A stretch of 64,000 nucleotides of DNA, taken from the NCBI GenBank assembly GCA_016197225.1, contig JACPWC010000080.1, positions 20,551 to 84,550 on the forward strand, in the 5' to 3' direction. The DNA comes from Chloroflexota bacterium. GTDB taxonomy: Bacteria; Chloroflexota; Anaerolineae; Anaerolineales; VGOW01. Every line of letters begins with the position of its first letter. The first letter of the stretch is position 1. The notes under the pieces are model-generated. The model was given only the letters and a program-made list of their open reading frames with translations. It was not told the DNA's origin and made no database searches. Position numbers and translations under genes: made by a program. Positions 10,101 through 17,018 of this stretch are shown piece after piece.

Positions 10101-12167
10101 CATTGCGCCTTGCCCGGCCACCCGCTTGAGCAATTTGCTCCGTTGGCAGATGACACGCGCCGCGTCTTCTAAGGTGAGAGCGCCGGCCACGTGGGCGGCG
10201 GCGACTTCGCCCATGCTGTGGCCCACCACTGCGTCCGGCTCGATTCCCCACGACCGCCAGAGCGCGGCCAGCGCCACTTCGATAGCGAACAACGCCGGCT
10301 GAATGACGTCAATCTCGTTCAAACGTGATTGCTCCGGGTTGGCCGTCAACTGTTCGAGCAACGACCAGTCTACAAACGGGCGAAAGGCCTGGTCGCAACG
10401 TTCCAGCGTTTCACGAAAGACCGGCTCGCTCGTCAGCAGTCCGCGCCCCATGCCGAACCACTGCGACCCCTGACCCGGAAACACAAAGACAACGCCGGGT
10501 TGCCGCTCGGCGCTCTTGCGGCCAGCAGACAGGCCGGCAGATGGCTGGTCGTTCAAGAAAGCATCCAGTTGGCGGACAAGTTCATCTCCTGAGCGGCCAA
10601 CAACGGCCAGACGATGTTCGTGATGCGCGCGGCGGACGCTGGCGGTGTAACAGATGTCGTGGAGTGAACAGTTATCAGTGAACAGTAAGTCGCGGTAGGC
10701 GCGAGCCAGGGCTTGCAAGGCTTCGGGTGTGTGGGCCGAGAGCGGCAACAAATACACTCCATCTTCCGAGACACCAAGTGTCCCGCCCTCTCCGCTTCGC
10801 TTCGGGGTGCTTCGCAAGACACTTGGTGTCTCAGACGCTTCTTGCAGAACGACGTGCGCGTTTGTCCCCGCAATCCCAAAGGAACTCACACCAGCAGTGG
10901 GCGGGCCGGAGTCGGCAGGCCAGGGTGTCAGCGTCGGCTTCACAGTGAGCTTCAAGTCGTCCCAGGCAATGTTGGGATTGGGCGTTTGCAGGTGAAGCGT
11001 CGCCGGAAGCTGTTTGTGTTTGAGTGACAGAGCAACTTTGATCAGGCCGGCCACGCCCGCCGCGCCCTCCGTGTGGCCGAAGTTGGTCTTCACCGAGCCG
11101 ACGATGCAGGGCTGATCGGGAGAACGACCTTTGCCAAGCACCGCACCCAGCGCGCCAAGTTCGACAGGGTCGCCGGCGGCTGTGCCAGTGCCGTGCGCTT
11201 CGAGGTAGTGAACCCGGCTTGGGTCAACACCAGCGTGGCGATAAGCCTTGACCAGCATTTCTTCCTGGCCTTCCTGGCCGGGCGTCGCCAGAAAGCCGCT
11301 GGTGCGGCCATCATTATTGACGGCGCTGCCGCGAATGACGGCGTAGATCGGATCGCCGTCGGCGATGGCTTGCGAGAGGCGCTTGAGGGCGACCACGCCC
11401 GCGCCCTCACTGCGAACGTAGCCATCAGCGCGCGCGTCGCCGAACTTGCAACGGCCATCGGGGGCCATCATTTTGGATTGTGAGTAGGCGATGGTGATGT
11501 GCGGCTGGAGAATGACGTTTGCGCCGCCGGCGAGGGCCAGCGAGCATTCGCCGGTTCGCAGGCTCTGGCAGGCAAGGTGAACGGCGACGAGCGATGAGGC
11601 GCAAGCACAGTCGAGCGTAAAGCTGGGGCCTTGAAAACCGAAGGCGTAAGAGAGCCGGCCCGAGGCCGAGTAACGGCCACTGCCGGTGGTCATGTAGAAG
11701 TCCACTAGCGCCGGGTCGTTGAACATCCGCGCTTCGTAATCGTTGAGCCACAAGCCGACGAAGACTCCGGTCTGACTGCCAACCAGTTTATCCGGCGCTT
11801 GCCCGGCATCTTCCAATGCCTCCCAAGCCGTCTCCAACAGCAGGCGTTGTTGCGGATCCATGCGATCGGCTTCACGCGGTGAGATGCCGAAGAAGAGGGC
11901 GTCGAACTTGTCAATGTCGTCGAGGAAGCCGCCCCAGCGAGTCATCATCTTGCCGGGCGTGGCCGGTTTGGAGTCGTAAAATGCGTCTACATCAAACCGG
12001 CTGGCTGGAATTTCGGCGATCGCGTCGAGGCCGTTCACCAGCGCATTCCAAAAACTCTCCGGGCTGTTCACGCCGCCGGGGAAGCGGCAACCGATGCCGA
12101 TGATGGCGATTGGCTCAACAGCTTGTGTCCGGCTTTCATCTGAGGTGGAGGGCAGACTCATGGTCAT
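7152..12167 (-). CDS. Type I PKS module KS-AT-(degenerate DH)-KR-ACP
   Basis: A 1671-residue module and the first PKS in transcription order. It lacks the N-terminal docking helix seen in the next two PKSs, fitting a first module. KS (about 17-445) has DCACASSL with Cys189, plus EAHGTGTAAGDP and GHTEGAAG. AT (about 545-840) has GHSMGEVAAA and VASH rather than HAFH, so its extender unit may differ from malonyl-CoA. After the AT there is only the N-terminal half of a dehydratase: the His survives (AHQLEVTASS) but the Gly and Pro of HxxxGxxxxP and the DxxxQ half are missing. KR (about 1230-1460) has GGLGGVG and AHYAAAN. ACP (about 1560-1630) has GMDSMMAVQL. A beta-hydroxy product is predicted. 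A palindromic repeat is read in frame between KS and AT. Confidence 0.93.
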   Translation of the reverse strand: MTMSLPSTSDESRTQAVEPIAIIGIGCRFPGGVNSPESFWNALVNGLDAIAEIPASRFDVDAFYDSKPATPGKMMTRWGGFLDDIDKFDALFFGISPREADRMDPQQRLLLETAWEALEDAGQAPDKLVGSQTGVFVGLWLNDYEARMFNDPALVDFYMTTGSGRYSASGRLSYAFGFQGPSFTLDCACASSLVAVHLACQSLRTGECSLALAGGANVILQPHITIAYSQSKMMAPDGRCKFGDARADGYVRSEGAGVVALKRLSQAIADGDPIYAVIRGSAVNNDGRTSGFLATPGQEGQEEMLVKAYRHAGVDPSRVHYLEAHGTGTAAGDPVELGALGAVLGKGRSPDQPCIVGSVKTNFGHTEGAAGVAGLIKVALSLKHKQLPATLHLQTPNPNIAWDDLKLTVKPTLTPWPADSGPPTAGVSSFGIAGTNAHVVLQEASETPSVLRSTPKRSGEGGTLGVSEDGVYLLPLSAHTPEALQALARAYRDLLFTDNCSLHDICYTASVRRAHHEHRLAVVGRSGDELVRQLDAFLNDQPSAGLSAGRKSAERQPGVVFVFPGQGSQWFGMGRGLLTSEPVFRETLERCDQAFRPFVDWSLLEQLTANPEQSRLNEIDVIQPALFAIEVALAALWRSWGIEPDAVVGHSMGEVAAAHVAGALTLEDAARVICQRSKLLKRVAGQGAMAVVGLSLVQAQEAVLGYEDKLSIAVSNSPKSTVLSGDPAALEAVLGALRAGNVFCRPVKVDVASHSPQMESLRADLLAALDGLQPRAASTPIDSTVIDATTDGSTFDANYWAKNLRQPVLFSNAVQRLAKAGHTVFIEMSPHPILLPSVDETLHHLNQTGHTVPSLQREADESAAMLGALGVMYTLGYMPDWRKRFPNGGRHVRLPAYPWQRRHFWLEAGAATSTTRPAWALAGAGDPLLGHRLPGLAHLPGSHFWQNKLDGRFRKYLRAHQLEVTASSLYVEMALTAAKTVFEGRVCTVKQVVIHQPLPEDGESESQMILTRDDDNAASFQIFSRVGEADSWKCCVSGNIGVWPFEADWLYDLTWQAKPRASMQKRVDAPGRWLILADEGGLGAALAKLLEAKGETCALALADETNIEDLLTKPHRGVIYLRGLEATLDSVTASCESALRLMQALPRNEGARPRLWLVTRGAQPVKPESLALAQAPLWGLGRVMALEHPESWGGLVDLPSVTTTAEDAVTLLDEIWESDGEDQIAFRDGERYVARLERSREKPVEARPLTLRPDATYLISGGLGGVGLQVARWLAVNGAQHLLLTGRTGLPERSEWKTVSPDSKFGKQIAAVQALEEQGATVTVAKADVADLAQMTELFRRTTPPVRGVIHAAGLTTNKPLKELDADSFQAILHPKVSGAWALHQLTQKMALDFFVMFSSGASVWGSQGLAHYAAANHFLDALAHHRRASGLPALAVNWGWWAGDGLATDDLARLFTQVGLSAMPPEKAAAAMGYLLETGATQQVVAAVDWGIFRPVYEARRTRPLLEHPAALTKTMTEPSAKAPDGFARRLQEAAPHERSEILFGYVREQVARVLGFTTPESLDARQGFFKIGMDSMMAVQLRTRLEVALGCSLPPTVALEYPTVETMTHYLAKDVLKLAAPEPAKPRPELAAASDAQEKAKLDMLSEDELITMLDDELGAIDDLIKDGR
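10768..10832. repeat. In-frame palindromic element in the first PKS
   Basis: GAGACACCAAGTGTC (10768-10782) and GACACTTGGTGTCTC (10818-10832) are a perfect 15-base inverted repeat. The core GGGTGCTTCGCAAGAC is shared with the element at 3292-3358 while the stem bases differ and co-vary. It is translated as ETPSVLRSTPKRSGEGGTLG, matching the peptide of the other copy. Confidence 0.85.
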
Positions 12168-12331
12168 CGCTAAAGAAAGAATAGAAAAACTTCTTCGCGG
12201 GTTTTTTCACCTCTGTGAAGAAGCTTATGGCTAGTTATTTGGATTAGGAGTATCCGGCTTATAAGTTAAGATGTCTGTGACAAAGATTGGTCAATATCTC
12301 GTCAAGGTTTCTTTTGCATCCCAGGGTCTCT
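12168..12331. promoter_or_regulatory. Gap upstream of the PKS genes with an inverted repeat
   Basis: This 164-base gap separates the phosphopantetheinyl transferase stop from the first PKS start. It is AT-richer than its neighbours and contains CTTCTTC (12190-12196) paired with GAAGAAG (12217-12223), which could form a leader hairpin or a terminator. No convincing promoter boxes were found. Confidence 0.35.
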
Positions 12332-13084
12332 TTATTTGAAGGATTGCCATTGCCACTTCGTGATACTCAAGTCCTGTCCCTCAACGGCCAGCGCGGCCAC
12401 GTAGCCCGCCCCAACATCCAACTCACAAAGCGACCAGCGTAACGCTTCTTCGGGGCGACCGGCCACCCACAACAAGTTGGCGGCTTCCCCCGGAGTCAAC
12501 GACACGTCAAACTGATCCAGGGGCCGCGAGAGTCCTTCGCCAATCGCTTTGATGTAAGCCTCCTTGCGAGTCCAGCAGGTGAAGAAAGCCGGTTGCCGTT
12601 CGCTCACCGGCAAAGAATTGAGAATGACGTTTTCGCGCGGCGAAAAATTCCGGGCCGCCACCTGTTCCATGTCGAGCACCGGGCGGATGTATTCGACATC
12701 AACGCCGATCTCTCGATCCTGAGTCACGGCCAGCACGGCGAGTTCGTGGGAATGCGCCAGATTGAATTGGAGGCCGGGGAAGCCGCCACTGTTTTGCAGG
12801 CCGGGCTTGCCCTGCGGCCCGTAGTTGAACTGCACCTGATCAGGTTCAATGCCCAAATAACTGGCGAGCACCGTTCTGAGAAACCCGCGCCCAACAATGA
12901 AATGATGGCGATGAACGTCGAAGTGAAAGCGTTCGGCCCGCTGGTGCTCGTCGGCGCTCAACGTTTGGGCCAGTTGCGAAAGGACCCGGCTCGGCTGATT
13001 CAGATCAGCCCGCCACAGGTGAACGTCGTTGCCCCTCAGCGCCGGGCTGGCCGGCGGCGAGGGCCAGGCATCGTCAATCGTCAT
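12332..13084 (-). CDS. Sfp-type 4'-phosphopantetheinyl transferase
   Basis: A 250-residue protein that would transfer the phosphopantetheine arm of CoA to the PKS carrier-protein serine. Visible motifs are GVDVE (Mg/CoA-binding Asp and Glu) at about residue 123 and WTRKEAYIKAIGEG at about 170, the WxxKEAxxK signature of the Sfp/AcpT family. Length is typical for Sfp. Its ATG overlaps the stop codon of the thioesterase gene (ATGA), and it sits directly upstream of the PKS genes, so it is probably the dedicated activator of the three ACPs. Confidence 0.93.
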   Translation of the reverse strand: MTIDDAWPSPPASPALRGNDVHLWRADLNQPSRVLSQLAQTLSADEHQRAERFHFDVHRHHFIVGRGFLRTVLASYLGIEPDQVQFNYGPQGKPGLQNSGGFPGLQFNLAHSHELAVLAVTQDREIGVDVEYIRPVLDMEQVAARNFSPRENVILNSLPVSERQPAFFTCWTRKEAYIKAIGEGLSRPLDQFDVSLTPGEAANLLWVAGRPEEALRWSLCELDVGAGYVAALAVEGQDLSITKWQWQSFK

Positions 13085-13857
13085 CAGGTCAGATGAGTCA
13101 GAGTTTGCTCAAGTTGGCGCGACAGACTCTTTAGGAGAAGCGCCTGATCGTTTTGCAAAAAGAAATGGTTGCCGGGAAACATCTCCATTGCAAACACATT
13201 TTGCGTTTGAGCGCGCCAGGCCGCCAGTGCCTCCTGCTTCACCGTGCCGTCTTTCAAACCGCCAAAGGCCGAGATGGGGCAAGCCAGAGGATCGTCTGGC
13301 TGACAATTGTACGTTTCGACCATCGCCAGGTCGGCGCGCAAGACGGGCAAAAAGATTTGCACCAGCTCCGGCTCCTGCAGGAACGCCAGAGAAAGGCCGT
13401 CGTAACGCTGGCGAAGGGCGGCAATGAATTCTGCTTCGGGCAATGGGTGGATCGGCGGGAGCGGGTCGGGCAGTTGGGGCGCGCGGCGGGCCGACACAAA
13501 CAAATGGGCCGGGTTCAGCCCCCGGCGTTTTCGCAGGACGCGAGCCAGTTCAAAAGAGAGTAGCGCGCCCAGGCTGTGGCCGAAGAATGCGAAAGGCTTA
13601 TCTAAATATGGAAGCATGGCCTCGGCCAGAACGTCAACCAATGATAGAAGCCGGTTGTGAAGCGGTTCGCGCAGGCGGCTGTCGCGGCCCGGCAATTGAA
13701 CATAGCAGGCTTCGACATCGGGCGGCAGAGCTTGCGCCCAGCCGCGAAACACGGCCACCCCGCCGCCGGCAAACGGGAAGCAGAACAGGCGCAAGCGGGC
13801 CTGAGGTTTAGGAGTCGGTCGGGCAAGCCACAAACTGGAAGCAGATTGGGTCGTCAT
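13084..13857 (-). CDS. Type II (GrsT-like) thioesterase
   Basis: A 257-residue alpha/beta hydrolase of the editing-thioesterase family that clears misprimed or stalled acyl chains from carrier proteins. Evidence: LFCFPFAGGGVAVFRGW near the N terminus (oxyanion region), nucleophile elbow GHSLGALLSFELA, and the C-terminal catalytic His in FPGNHFF. No TE domain is seen in the two complete PKSs, so it might also act in chain release, but that is inference. It starts six bases after the asparagine-synthetase-like gene and overlaps the next gene, indicating one operon. Confidence 0.92.
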   Translation of the reverse strand: MTTQSASSLWLARPTPKPQARLRLFCFPFAGGGVAVFRGWAQALPPDVEACYVQLPGRDSRLREPLHNRLLSLVDVLAEAMLPYLDKPFAFFGHSLGALLSFELARVLRKRRGLNPAHLFVSARRAPQLPDPLPPIHPLPEAEFIAALRQRYDGLSLAFLQEPELVQIFLPVLRADLAMVETYNCQPDDPLACPISAFGGLKDGTVKQEALAAWRAQTQNVFAMEMFPGNHFFLQNDQALLLKSLSRQLEQTLTHLT

Positions 13858-13863
13858 CCGGCC

Positions 13864-15711
13864 CTAATCATACAACCGTCTGAGCATCATTTCGTAAGTG
13901 ATGATCGGGGCGATCTTGCCAATCGTCCACTCCTCCTGGCCGGAGAGGTGGCGGTTCATAAGCGAGCGCGCCAACTCCGGCCTAAACAAGCCGCGCTCAG
14001 CCAGGCGCGGATCGTAGAGGATCGATTCGGCCCAGTCGCGGAGGTCGGTGCGCAGGTAGTTTTCGTAATCGGCGTAAAGCGTGGGGTGCTCGGTAAACAT
14101 CGGGCGCACGTGGCGGTTGAACCGGCGCTTAAGTTTGACGGCTACGGCGTGCGTCTCCCGGATGAGGGCGCGGGTGGTGGGGAGAAACTCATCGTGATCG
14201 TAGGGAATGTAGGCCAGGTTGGGCGTCTCACGCTGGATCAGTGCCCGGTACAGCTTCTTGTGGCCGCGCACTGTTGCCGGGATGGAGTATAGAAACTCAA
14301 ACAGATCGTAATCAAAAAACGGAAAGCGGGTTTCGATGTGCGAACGGGCAAAGGTGACCATGTTGCGGGTCAGGCGGTCACAGTGATTCCGGATGTAGAA
14401 ATATTCGCCGCGCACGTCCGGGCGGTGATCAAGGTAGTGAGCGAGTTCTGCCCGAAACGAATCGAAGGCCAGGCCTTTCATTTGTTTCCAGGCCGCTTCA
14501 GTGTAAAGGCCCTGCTCTTCGGCTTCGGTCAGCGACGGCCAGGTGTATTTTTGGTTGAAGAGATAAAACAGCCGGGTGGTCAGCGCCAGATCGTCAACCG
14601 CCTGAGTCTGAAGCGGCTCAATGGAATCATCGTGGCCCATCACCGTGCCGCCGTCCCAGCCGGTGAGATTCAAATCCATGACCTGGCGGGCCAGAGGCAG
14701 GGAGCTAAGGCCGTGGGCGTGAATCCAACTGTGGAAGCCTTCGGTTAGCTCCAGGTGAAAATCCACGTTGTCTTTGATCCAGTTTCCATCCTTCAACTCT
14801 GTCCAATGGTGGTCACTGCCAACGGCCTCGGCGATCTGGCGACCGTAGACAACATCGCGGCAGTTTTTGACTCCGAAGGTCATCGAGGCCACTGGCCGGC
14901 GGTCAATCATGCCGAGGATGGTGCGCGAGTCCAGGCCGCCACTCAAATAGACGCCGGGGCGATAGTGATCGCCGGAGAGGCGGCGGACGGCGCGGCGCAT
15001 CAGGCGGCCCACCTCCTCGGCGGCTTCGCCGAATTCAATGTTGGGGCGGTGAGGAATATCCTTGAAAGTCCAGTAGGGCGTAATGGCACAAGTCGCTGAG
15101 TTCAGATCGTAAACCAGCGTTGAGGCGTTGGGCAGAAAGTGAATGTCTTCAAAGAAGGTGCGCTCACCCAGCAAGTGCTGGAAGCGCATGTATTGCGCCA
15201 GCGCCGTCATGTCCGGCTTCCTGGGGAACGCTGCGTCGCACAGGATACCTTTGACTTCGGGGGCAAAGATCAGCCGTCCGGCGTGATGGGTGTAAAACAG
15301 GGTATAAAGACCAAATCGATCATTGGCGATCACCACCCGGTTTCGGCCCTTGTCCCAGATGGCGATGACGAAAGCGCCGTTGAGATGTTTGGCGAAGTCG
15401 TGGCCCGACTCTTCGTAAAGTGTTAGCGCCGTTTGTTCAGGTGGCTGGCCGTCGTTCACGTCCCGGCCTCTCACTTTGTAAATCTCGCCGGCCATCACCA
15501 GCGCAATCGTTCGGTCTGAGTTCCAGATTGGCTGGGGCGCTTTGTTGAAGATGCCAATGCCGAGCCGGCCCAGGGCCAGGTTGCGCGTTTCGTCCGCCCA
15601 AATATCATTCACATACCAGTCGCGGTGCGACATGCTGGCGGCCATTTTCTTTGCCAGCAGGCCGGCTTCAATTCTTCTTTCAGGATCAACAATTCCGAAA
15701 ACTCCGCTCAT
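13864..15711 (-). CDS. Asparagine-synthetase-like protein without the glutaminase Cys
   Basis: A 615-residue two-domain protein. The N-terminal Ntn-hydrolase fold (about 1-210) starts MSGVFGIVDP, where functional class II asparagine synthetases have Cys at position 2; the codon here is AGC (Ser). The C-terminal synthetase domain (about 225-600) keeps the PPi-loop YLSGGLDSRTILG, so ATP-dependent acyl activation is probably retained. A comparable loss of the Cys is known in beta-lactam synthetase, carbapenam synthetase and lasso-peptide cyclases, which use an amine rather than glutamine-derived ammonia. In this operon it may form an amide or lactam on the polyketide; substrate unknown. Confidence 0.88.
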   Translation of the reverse strand: MSGVFGIVDPERRIEAGLLAKKMAASMSHRDWYVNDIWADETRNLALGRLGIGIFNKAPQPIWNSDRTIALVMAGEIYKVRGRDVNDGQPPEQTALTLYEESGHDFAKHLNGAFVIAIWDKGRNRVVIANDRFGLYTLFYTHHAGRLIFAPEVKGILCDAAFPRKPDMTALAQYMRFQHLLGERTFFEDIHFLPNASTLVYDLNSATCAITPYWTFKDIPHRPNIEFGEAAEEVGRLMRRAVRRLSGDHYRPGVYLSGGLDSRTILGMIDRRPVASMTFGVKNCRDVVYGRQIAEAVGSDHHWTELKDGNWIKDNVDFHLELTEGFHSWIHAHGLSSLPLARQVMDLNLTGWDGGTVMGHDDSIEPLQTQAVDDLALTTRLFYLFNQKYTWPSLTEAEEQGLYTEAAWKQMKGLAFDSFRAELAHYLDHRPDVRGEYFYIRNHCDRLTRNMVTFARSHIETRFPFFDYDLFEFLYSIPATVRGHKKLYRALIQRETPNLAYIPYDHDEFLPTTRALIRETHAVAVKLKRRFNRHVRPMFTEHPTLYADYENYLRTDLRDWAESILYDPRLAERGLFRPELARSLMNRHLSGQEEWTIGKIAPIITYEMMLRRLYD

Positions 15712-15789
15712 GTTTTAGGTCAGCTTGCCTTTCTCCAAAGTGAGCAAAGGATACCTGATAAGTTGAACTCTGGAAATAGAGGCTCTTTC

Positions 15790-16941
15790 TTACATCCCAA
15801 ACAAATGGGTGAGGACGGTGGTGGCCGCTCCACCCACACTTTGAAGCATGGCGATTTGGGCACCCGGCACTTGATTCTTTCCAGCCCGTCCTGTAAGTTG
15901 CAAAACAATCTCACAAGTTTGATAGAGAGCGGTTGCGCCAATGGGATGGCCGCGCGCTTTGAGGCCGCCCATTGTGGCAATTGGAATCCGCCCGCGCAAC
16001 TTGATCTGATCCTCAGCGGCCAGCCGCCACCCCTGCCCTTGTTTGGCGTAACCTGTCGCTTCCAACAGCAGGCAGGTCATGATGCTGAAGGCGTCGTGGG
16101 CTTCAAACAAGTCCACGTCGTTGCGGTGGATGTTGGCCCGCCGGAAGGCGGCCTGGGCCGAGGTATAAGCCGCCTCAAGCCACAAGGGATCGCGGCGGTC
16201 GAAAACGCGGAAACGATCGGTGGCGACGCTGGAGGCCAGGATGTGAACCGGATGATCCGAGTAAGCCCGCGCCTCGGCTTGAGGGGCCAGCACCACCGCC
16301 GCCGCCCCGTCGCAAATCGGCGCGCAATCGAGCAGGCGGATCGGCGGGCTGATGAGGCGTGAGGCCATCACCTCACGCGCTGTGATGCGCTTGTCGCGAA
16401 AGAGGGCATTGGGGTTGGTGCGGGCGTTGCGATGGGCGTTGACGGAGAAATTGGCAAAGGCGTCTTCCGGCGCTTTGTAGCGGTCAAGATACATCCGCAT
16501 CAACTCGGCGTTGCGGCTGATGAGGGTCGCGCCGCCCGGCAATTCTTTTTCGGCGTCGAGGGCTTTGGCTAATGCCGGTGTCGCCACGCCCTCGCTCATC
16601 TTCTCCACGCCGACGGCAATGGCCAAACTAGCCTCGCCGCTGGCTACGGCAAAGTAAGCCATGCGCAAGGCGGCGGCCCCGGTGGCCGTGGCCGCTTTCA
16701 CCTCCAACGCCTCAATGCCGTGCAGTCCAGCCTGATCGGCAATCAGGGCCGCCACGTGCTTTTGTCCCTGAAGCTCGTCGCTCAACATGTTGCCGGCGAA
16801 CAGGGCGTCCACCCGCTCCACCCCGGCGTCTTCCATAGCCTTGCGCGCCGCCAGCGCGCCCAACTCGCGCAAACTCTGCGGGCTGGCTTTGACAACCTCA
16901 ACCTGACCGATCCCAACAATGCTCACCGGACGAATGGACAT
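15790..16941 (-). CDS. Thiolase-family protein lacking the nucleophilic Cys
   Basis: A 383-residue thiolase-fold protein of the SCP2/archaeal acetyl-CoA acetyltransferase-like type. The usual AxCASG active-site stretch reads AATATG here (DNA GCGGCCACGGCCACCGGG), replacing the acylated Cys with Thr. Other family motifs remain: GVEKMSEG, HDAFS, GGLKARGHPIGA. The C-terminal Cys is also absent (LQSVGGAA). True Claisen condensation is therefore unlikely. A GAGG ribosome site lies upstream of the ATG at 16941. It heads the PKS gene string with a 78-base gap to the next gene, so co-transcription is likely but not proven. Confidence 0.88.
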   Translation of the reverse strand: MSIRPVSIVGIGQVEVVKASPQSLRELGALAARKAMEDAGVERVDALFAGNMLSDELQGQKHVAALIADQAGLHGIEALEVKAATATGAAALRMAYFAVASGEASLAIAVGVEKMSEGVATPALAKALDAEKELPGGATLISRNAELMRMYLDRYKAPEDAFANFSVNAHRNARTNPNALFRDKRITAREVMASRLISPPIRLLDCAPICDGAAAVVLAPQAEARAYSDHPVHILASSVATDRFRVFDRRDPLWLEAAYTSAQAAFRRANIHRNDVDLFEAHDAFSIMTCLLLEATGYAKQGQGWRLAAEDQIKLRGRIPIATMGGLKARGHPIGATALYQTCEIVLQLTGRAGKNQVPGAQIAMLQSVGGAATTVLTHLFGM

Positions 16942-17005
16942 TTGACTCGTTCCTCAGTTGAATGCTTTGTGGCCGAAAATTATCTCATAGTTGGAATCAA
17001 TGGCG

Positions 17006-17011
17006 TATAAT
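17006..17011 (+). promoter_or_regulatory. -10 box of a probable leaderless rtcB transcript
   Basis: TATAAT lies only seven bases before the rtcB ATG at 17019, so transcription would begin at or next to the start codon. There is no ribosome-binding site and no clear -35. Similar spacing is seen at 54550 and 59819. Confidence 0.5.
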
Positions 17012-17018
17012 CGTTGGT

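Noticed and set aside
16962..17018. Earlier start of RtcB at 16962
   Set aside because: The extra 19 residues are not RtcB-like and overlap the -10 box; MISGKILKLNGWPDGK is a natural N terminus.
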